Source: Acidimicrobiia bacterium (GTDB lineage: Bacteria > Actinomycetota > Acidimicrobiia > Spongiisociales > JAENVV01). From it: DNA of 5,771 nt. The DNA is taken from positions 1,509,213-1,514,983 of the forward strand of contig CP070681.1 in the NCBI GenBank assembly GCA_020352575.1, read 5' to 3'. Below the pieces are notes generated by a model. That model had not been told where the DNA came from, searched no databases, and saw nothing but the letters and a program-made list of their open reading frames with translations. Every line of letters starts with the position of its first letter. Position 1 is the stretch's first letter. The position numbers and the translations under genes are program-made. Positions 1 through 3,548 of the stretch are shown here, one piece after another.

Positions 1-609
1 TGGGCGGCCGTCGCCGAAGGGTCGAAGGTCGGTGCGGAGTGGGAACCGCCGACCTTCGATGTCGAACGCCTCCCGGCTGCCTTGGTGGCGGCGAGTCTCC
101 GCCTTTGCGCCGCGATTGCCGCAGCGGACCCCGAGTCGCCGCTCGAGACCTGGGCGGGCCCCCAACCGCCCAGCTGGCTCGCCCGGCGCCAAGCCCACGA
201 GGTACTCATCCACGGGATCGACGCGGTCCTCGCAGCGGGGGGCGAGCCACACCTCCCTCGTGAACTCGGACGGGACGGGATCGAGGAGGTGCTGGAGTGG
301 CACCACGGTCCGCCACCGTCGTGGGCGGAGTGGCAGCCCACCGAGGCGATCGCCCTGGTCGAGTCCGATGGCCAGGGGCGTTGGCGGATGGAGTTTGGGC
401 GGTTGCGGGGGACCTCCACGGTGACCGGTACCGACTACGACCTCGAGATGGTGGCTGCGGCTCCCGACGGCGATACCACTGCGACCGTGTCGGCCCCTGC
501 GGGGATGCTGGACCTGTGGCTGTGGCGCCGCGTGGGCACCGACGCCCTCGAGGTCTCGGGTGATCGGGTCCTCGTTGACCGCGTGTACGCAGAGTTGGCG
601 ATCGACTAG
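1..609 (+). CDS. Mycothiol-dependent maleylpyruvate isomerase family protein (5' partial)
   Basis: The frame is open from base 1 and ends at TAG 607-609, giving 202 visible residues; the true start lies left of the window. The segment WLARRQAHEVLIHGID (visible residues 59-74) is the family signature R-x-x-x-H-E-x-x-x-H-x-x-D. E67 and H71 form an E-x3-H pair matching two of the three metal ligands (His, Glu, His) known for mycothiol-dependent maleylpyruvate isomerase; the first His would be encoded upstream. The C-terminal part, with LDLWLWRRVG (170-179) and LEVSGDRVL (183-191), resembles the small C-terminal domain of this family (TIGR03083/DinB-like superfamily). Known members use mycothiol or another low-molecular-weight thiol in the cytoplasm, but most homologues are uncharacterised, so the substrate is unknown and maleylpyruvate need not be it. 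It is convergent with the MFS gene and overlaps it by 4 nt. Confidence 0.82.
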   Translation, partial: WAAVAEGSKVGAEWEPPTFDVERLPAALVAASLRLCAAIAAADPESPLETWAGPQPPSWLARRQAHEVLIHGIDAVLAAGGEPHLPRELGRDGIEEVLEWHHGPPPSWAEWQPTEAIALVESDGQGRWRMEFGRLRGTSTVTGTDYDLEMVAAAPDGDTTATVSAPAGMLDLWLWRRVGTDALEVSGDRVLVDRVYAELAID

Positions 610-1847
610 CCGACCAAGGCGGTCGAGCGGCTCGGTCGGGTCCGAAGCAGGAAGCGGATGGGGATGCCGGTGAGCACGAGGCCGATGACGGCGAGGACGG
701 GGTAGGAGAACGCCCCGAGGATGAAGCCGGAGGACAGTGCTCCCACGCCGCCCGAGATCCAGGTGATGGCGTCGGCCACGCCCTGCAACCGCACCCGCTC
801 CCCGATCCCGAGGCCGACTTGGAGTTCGGCGCTCCCGGCCACGAAGCCGAAGTTCCACCCCAATCCGAGGAGGAACAGCGAGACCAGGAGGATCGGTGTC
901 TCCGCATCGGCTGCCGTTGCGGCAAACCCACAGGCGAAGGCGAGCACTGAGACGCCGACGATGATCATGCGCCGTGGCCCGATGCGGTCGACGAGCCGAC
1001 CGGTGATGGGGGACAGGGCGAACATGCCGAGCGTGTGCGCCATCATCACCCACCCGATGATCCCGAGGGTGCCCCCAGCCACCTCGATGTGGAGCGGGGT
1101 CATCGTCATGACGAGGACCATCACCAACTGCGACGTGAGCATTGCCGAGAGCGCGAGTTGGACGGTCGGCCGTCGGACGAGGTCCCGGATCGGTGCCGAG
1201 GTTGCGACGGCCCCATCGTCACCGGGTGCGTCTGCGACGGAGAGGCTCAGCGGGTCGGGTCGGAGGAACACGGCCAGGAGGACTGCGGCTGTCAAGAAGC
1301 CGATGGCAGCGAACCCGTAGGCCCCAGCGAGCGACTCGAGTCCCACCGAGCGAGCAGCCGCAGCGGACGGCTCGAGGAGCAACGGACCGACGACGGAGCC
1401 CACCGTCGCAGCCCACACGATGAGGGCGATGGCCGACCCACGACGTTCTGCGGGCCGCATGTCGGCCGCGGCGAAGCGCGCCACCTGGTCGACGCTCCGG
1501 CCGAACCCGATGACGAAGGCGCCGAACACGAGGAGGACGAAGGACCGTGCTTCGAGACTGGCTACCGCCATGACTGCGCCCAGCACGGCGACGAGGAACC
1601 ACACGATGAACGGCCGGCGGCGTCCGAAACGGGTGCTGATCGCTGCGAGGACGGACGCTCCCAAAGCGGCGCCGAGCGTCGATGCGGCGCTCGGCACGCC
1701 GGCGAGGTTCGGGTTGCCGGTCAGGTTCGCTGCCGCGAGGGTCGCCACGGTGATGGCCAGGATGAACGACGTGGACGACAGCGTGTTGCCGGTGAAGAGC
1801 GTCGCGGTGAGTCGGCGGCGAGCGCGATCGTCGGCTGGTCCGGGCAC
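606..1847 (-). CDS. Major facilitator superfamily (MFS) transporter
   Basis: A 413-residue inner-membrane protein of the usual length for a 12-helix MFS permease. Hydrophobic segments alternate with short charged loops in two halves, separated by a hydrophilic central loop at about residues 196-228 (PDPLSLSVADAPGDDG and following). The loop motif A appears in both halves: STRFGRRRPF (71-80) after helix 2 and GRLVDRIGPRRM (283-294) after helix 8. A motif C-like GSVVGPLL (150-157) sits in helix 5, a position typical of drug/H+ antiporter-type members. Substrate cannot be read from the sequence; efflux is a reasonable inference only. The chosen start is GTG at 1845-1847; it has no Shine-Dalgarno sequence but has TAACGT exactly six bases upstream, as in the other genes here. 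It lies 9 nt downstream of the enoyl-CoA hydratase family gene, and its stop (606-608) overlaps the stop of the convergent gene. Confidence 0.88.
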   Translation of the reverse strand: MPGPADDRARRRLTATLFTGNTLSSTSFILAITVATLAAANLTGNPNLAGVPSAASTLGAALGASVLAAISTRFGRRRPFIVWFLVAVLGAVMAVASLEARSFVLLVFGAFVIGFGRSVDQVARFAAADMRPAERRGSAIALIVWAATVGSVVGPLLLEPSAAAARSVGLESLAGAYGFAAIGFLTAAVLLAVFLRPDPLSLSVADAPGDDGAVATSAPIRDLVRRPTVQLALSAMLTSQLVMVLVMTMTPLHIEVAGGTLGIIGWVMMAHTLGMFALSPITGRLVDRIGPRRMIIVGVSVLAFACGFAATAADAETPILLVSLFLLGLGWNFGFVAGSAELQVGLGIGERVRLQGVADAITWISGGVGALSSGFILGAFSYPVLAVIGLVLTGIPIRFLLRTRPSRSTALVG

Positions 1848-1853
1848 CGGCGG

Positions 1854-1859
1854 ACGTTA
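1854..1859 (-). promoter_or_regulatory. Putative -10 hexamer (TAACGT) for leaderless MFS transcript
   Basis: On the minus strand TAACGT fits the actinobacterial TANNNT -10 consensus and ends six bases before the GTG start at 1847, which would put the transcription start on the first base of the start codon. The hexamer contains the TAA stop of the upstream gene (1857-1859). No clear -35 element is present. The MFS gene may therefore be transcribed on its own as well as by read-through. Support comes mainly from the identical arrangement at three other starts in the window. Confidence 0.45.
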
Positions 1860-2651
1860 GCGACCGGTGAAGTGGGGAGGTCGTTTGCCGACGAACGCGG
1901 CAACGCCCTCGGCGAAGTCGTCCGTGAGGGAGCAGTCTGCGAATGCCTCGGCCTCCAACTGGAGCTGCCGCTCCATTTGGTGCTCCCACGAGGTGGTGAG
2001 GAGCCGTTTTGCGGCGCCGATCGCCTTCGTGGGGCCATCGGCAAGCCGGCGCGCCAACTGGTCGACCTCATCGTCGAGGTCGTCGGCGGCGACCACCTTG
2101 TTGACGAGGCCGGCGTCGCGCATCTCGGCGGCTGAGTGCCGGTCGCCGAGCATGGCCATCTCCATGGCCTTCTTGAGCCCGATCGACTTGGGGAGGAACC
2201 AGGTGGACGAGCCGTCGGGACTCGTGCCGATGTTCACGTAGGCGAGGACGAAGAAGGCGTCGTCGGAGGCCACCACGAGGTCGCAGGCGGCGGCGAAGCT
2301 CACGCCAGCACCCGCCGCGGCACCACGCACCTTGGCGATGATCGGTTTCTCCATGCGGCGCATGGCAAACATGACCGTGTGGAGGTCGTGGATGCGGTGG
2401 GCCATGTACGACCAGCGTTCGTCCGGTTCCATCGCTTCGAGTTCCACGAAGCCCTTCACGTCACCACCAGACATGAAGTGGTCGCCGGAGCCCGTGAGCA
2501 CCACGCATCGGACGTCGTCGTCCCGCTCGATGCGGTGGAGCCACTCGGACAGGGCGTCGCGCATCTCGTTGCTGAGCGCATTGCGCGCTTCGGGGCGGTG
2601 CATGGTGAGGGTGGCGATGCCGCCTTCGATGGTGACGTCGAGATCGGCCAT
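1857..2651 (-). CDS. Enoyl-CoA hydratase/isomerase (crotonase) family protein, PaaG-like active site
   Basis: A 264-residue cytoplasmic protein of normal length for the crotonase fold. It starts with the usual beta-strand region (VTIEGGIATLTMHRP, 6-20). The two oxyanion-hole segments are HFMSGGDVKGF (58-68) and GAAAGAGVSFAAACD (110-124), and the C-terminus EGVAAFVGKRPPHFTG is typical. Aligned by eye to mitochondrial enoyl-CoA hydratase, the two catalytic glutamates are replaced by S118 and Y138. An Asp is present in SPDGSSTWFLP (D146), matching the catalytic Asp position of PaaG-type enoyl-CoA isomerases. Double-bond isomerisation is thus likelier than hydration, but the substrate is unknown. 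I chose ATG 2649-2651: it begins just before the first strand and has GAAGGA upstream. An in-frame GTG at 2679-2681 would add ten residues of no family resemblance and coincides with a likely promoter. It is divergent from the DCC gene and 9 nt upstream of the MFS gene. Confidence 0.88.
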   Translation of the reverse strand: MADLDVTIEGGIATLTMHRPEARNALSNEMRDALSEWLHRIERDDDVRCVVLTGSGDHFMSGGDVKGFVELEAMEPDERWSYMAHRIHDLHTVMFAMRRMEKPIIAKVRGAAAGAGVSFAAACDLVVASDDAFFVLAYVNIGTSPDGSSTWFLPKSIGLKKAMEMAMLGDRHSAAEMRDAGLVNKVVAADDLDDEVDQLARRLADGPTKAIGAAKRLLTTSWEHQMERQLQLEAEAFADCSLTDDFAEGVAAFVGKRPPHFTGR

Positions 2652-2654
2652 GGG

Positions 2655-2660
2655 TCCTTC
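2655..2660 (-). promoter_or_regulatory. Ribosome binding site (GAAGGA), close to the start
   Basis: GAAGGA on the minus strand lies three bases before ATG 2651. The spacing is shorter than ideal, so it may be weak. It is the only Shine-Dalgarno-like sequence at a gene start in this window and helps select ATG 2651 over the upstream GTG. Confidence 0.4.
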
Positions 2661-2679
2661 GTCCAGGTGGTTGGACGCC

Positions 2680-2685
2680 ACCGTA
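2680..2685 (-). promoter_or_regulatory. Putative -10 hexamer (TACGGT) for the enoyl-CoA hydratase family gene
   Basis: TACGGT on the minus strand fits TANNNT. Transcription would start near 2672-2673, leaving a leader of about 21 nt that contains GAAGGA before ATG 2651. It overlaps the alternative GTG start at 2679-2681, which argues against that start. No good -35 is visible. The divergent -10 for the DCC gene lies only 18 bp away, so the two promoters would share the same short region. Confidence 0.35.
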
Positions 2686-2703
2686 GACAGGGTGATGGCT
2701 CCC

Positions 2704-2709
2704 TACGCT
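2704..2709 (+). promoter_or_regulatory. Putative -10 hexamer (TACGCT) for leaderless DCC-family transcript
   Basis: TACGCT followed by six bases (CGTTCC) and then ATG 2716 is the standard actinobacterial leaderless layout, with transcription predicted to start on the A of the ATG. No Shine-Dalgarno precedes the ATG. TAGACA at 2684-2689 resembles a -35, but the spacer would be only 14 bp, so I do not rely on it. Confidence 0.5.
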
Positions 2710-2715
2710 CGTTCC

Positions 2716-3096
2716 ATGACCACTGTGATGGTGGATGCAGACTGCGGCCTCTGTACCCGACTGTTGTCGTTGGTCCACCCCCGGCTGACCGACGGCGATG
2801 CCGTTCGGTTCATCGGGCTCGGCACCGAGGCAGCCAGCCGCGAGTTGGGGGAGCGCTACGACGAGGTCATCGCTGTCGACACGCTCGTGGTCGTCGAGGG
2901 CAACCGGCTCTACCTCCGCTCCGCAGCGGCCCTTCGGCTGGCCGGGCTCATGCGCCTGCCCTGGCGCCTGCTGGGGGTGTTCGGCCTGGTGCCGACCCCC
3001 ATAAGGGACGCCATGTACCGGTTTGTTGCGCAGCGACGAGGGTGGTTCGGCCCGGCGGTGGCGTGTCCGGTGGACCTCGGCAGCCCGGCGACCTGA
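2716..3096 (+). CDS. Thiol-disulfide oxidoreductase DCC family protein (DUF393)
   Basis: A 126-residue protein of usual length for this family. The defining N-terminal motif is present as VDADCGLC (6-13), with the CxxC pair C10 and C13 just after the first beta-strand; most members have DGxCxxC, so A8 replaces the common Gly. The C-terminal half also fits: YLRSAAALRL (67-76), the hydrophobic LPWRLLGVFGLVP (81-93), then IRDAMYRFVAQRRGWFG and a late cysteine C117. The family is predicted to carry out thiol-disulfide exchange, but its physiological role is poorly defined. ATG 2716 was chosen because TACGCT sits six bases upstream and the protein then begins right at the first strand; an in-frame ATG at 2695 would add seven residues. 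It is divergent from the enoyl-CoA hydratase family gene and 21 nt upstream of the thioesterase gene in the same reading frame, separated by TGA 3094-3096. Confidence 0.87.
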   Translation: MTTVMVDADCGLCTRLLSLVHPRLTDGDAVRFIGLGTEAASRELGERYDEVIAVDTLVVVEGNRLYLRSAAALRLAGLMRLPWRLLGVFGLVPTPIRDAMYRFVAQRRGWFGPAVACPVDLGSPAT

Positions 3097-3105
3097 TCCT
3101 TCATC

Positions 3106-3111
3106 TACCGT
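3106..3111 (+). promoter_or_regulatory. Putative -10 hexamer (TACCGT) for leaderless thioesterase transcript
   Basis: TACCGT, then six bases (CGCAGC), then ATG 3118: the same geometry as at the DCC, MFS and dnaE2 starts, with no Shine-Dalgarno. It lies within the 21-bp gap after the DCC stop, so the thioesterase probably has its own promoter even though it is close enough to be co-transcribed. Confidence 0.5.
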
Positions 3112-3117
3112 CGCAGC

Positions 3118-3519
3118 ATGGAGTTCCATCCGTTGAAGGACCTCGACGCGTTCGTCGAGTGGCTGTTCGCTCCCTGGGTCAAGGCGCAGGGCCTCGAGTT
3201 CCTCGAAGTCGAACGGGGACGAGTGGTGGCCCGCCTCCCACAGGATCCGTCACAGCAGTTCGTCTCCGGGGCGATGTGTGGCCAATCACTGATGTCGGCG
3301 ATCGACACGGTCATGTCGGTGGCGATGGCGACCGGTGACTCGCTTCCGAGGGGCACGCAGCACATCGACACGCATTTCCTCCACCCGGCCGAGGGTGAGG
3401 CGCTCCTCGTCGAAGCGGTCGTGAAACGGTGGGGGCGGACGTCGTACGGCGACGTCCATGTGCGACTCGAATCGTCGGGGGCATTGGTGGCGCACGCCAC
3501 GGCCTCGTTCGCATTCTGA
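3118..3519 (+). CDS. PaaI-like hotdog-fold thioesterase
   Basis: A 133-residue protein with the length and layout of single-domain 4HBT/PaaI thioesterases, which hydrolyse acyl-CoA thioesters in the cytoplasm. The central helix region reads GAMCGQSLMSAIDTVMSVAM (51-70), where D63 is in the place of the catalytic acid. Next come the strands containing TQHIDTHFLHPAEGEALLVEAVV (80-102; compare the usual T-x-x-x-x-x-FLRP) and WGRTSYGDVHVRL (105-117), then the typical ending LVAHATASFAF. The common HGG before the helix is CGQ (54-56); I recall a GQ-type branch in actinobacteria, so this is probably a subfamily trait rather than damage. The substrate is unknown. ATG 3118 is the only sensible start and has TACCGT six bases upstream. 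The LexA box of dnaE2 begins one base after its stop... specifically at 3520, directly following TGA 3517-3519. Confidence 0.82.
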   Translation: MEFHPLKDLDAFVEWLFAPWVKAQGLEFLEVERGRVVARLPQDPSQQFVSGAMCGQSLMSAIDTVMSVAMATGDSLPRGTQHIDTHFLHPAEGEALLVEAVVKRWGRTSYGDVHVRLESSGALVAHATASFAF

Positions 3520-3535
3520 TCGAACGTACGTTCGA
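3520..3535. promoter_or_regulatory. LexA binding site (SOS box), perfect palindrome
   Basis: TCGAACGTACGTTCGA is a perfect 16-bp inverted repeat and an exact match to the actinobacterial LexA consensus TCGAAC-N4-GTTCGA. It starts immediately after the thioesterase stop codon and ends one base before the dnaE2 -10 hexamer. A LexA dimer bound here would block RNA polymerase, so dnaE2 should be repressed until RecA-stimulated LexA cleavage after DNA damage. SOS control is established for dnaE2 in mycobacteria; binding at this site is inferred. Confidence 0.9.
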
Positions 3536-3536
3536 C

Positions 3537-3542
3537 TAGCGT
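3537..3542 (+). promoter_or_regulatory. -10 hexamer (TAGCGT) of the dnaE2 promoter
   Basis: TAGCGT fits TANNNT and is followed by six bases (GGTGGG) and GTG 3549, predicting a leaderless dnaE2 mRNA. A weak -35 candidate TTCTGA (3514-3519) gives a 17-bp spacer almost completely filled by the LexA box. The TAG of the hexamer is also an in-frame stop for dnaE2, which rules out any start further upstream. Confidence 0.6.
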
Positions 3543-3548
3543 GGTGGG

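Noticed and set aside
611..625. Small hairpin CGACC-AAGGC-GGTCG just after the stop of the first gene, as a terminator
   Set aside because: Only a 5-bp stem, no T tract, and it lies in the coding end of the MFS gene; such stems are common at this GC content.
1035..2135. A 366-codon plus-strand frame across the MFS and enoyl-CoA hydratase family genes
   Set aside because: Highly charged, low-complexity translation spanning two clear minus-strand genes; a shadow frame.
2679..2681. Upstream GTG as the start of the enoyl-CoA hydratase family gene
   Set aside because: It adds ten residues without family resemblance, has no Shine-Dalgarno, and overlaps the likely -10 TACGGT.
2695..2697. Upstream ATG as the start of the DCC gene
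   Set aside because: It would add seven residues outside the family alignment and would put the -10 hexamer TACGCT inside the coding region; ATG 2716 fits better, though 2695 is not excluded.
2136..3338. A 400-codon plus-strand frame spanning the divergent promoter region
   Set aside because: Composition is arginine/glycine/histidine-rich without domains, and it conflicts with three well supported genes.
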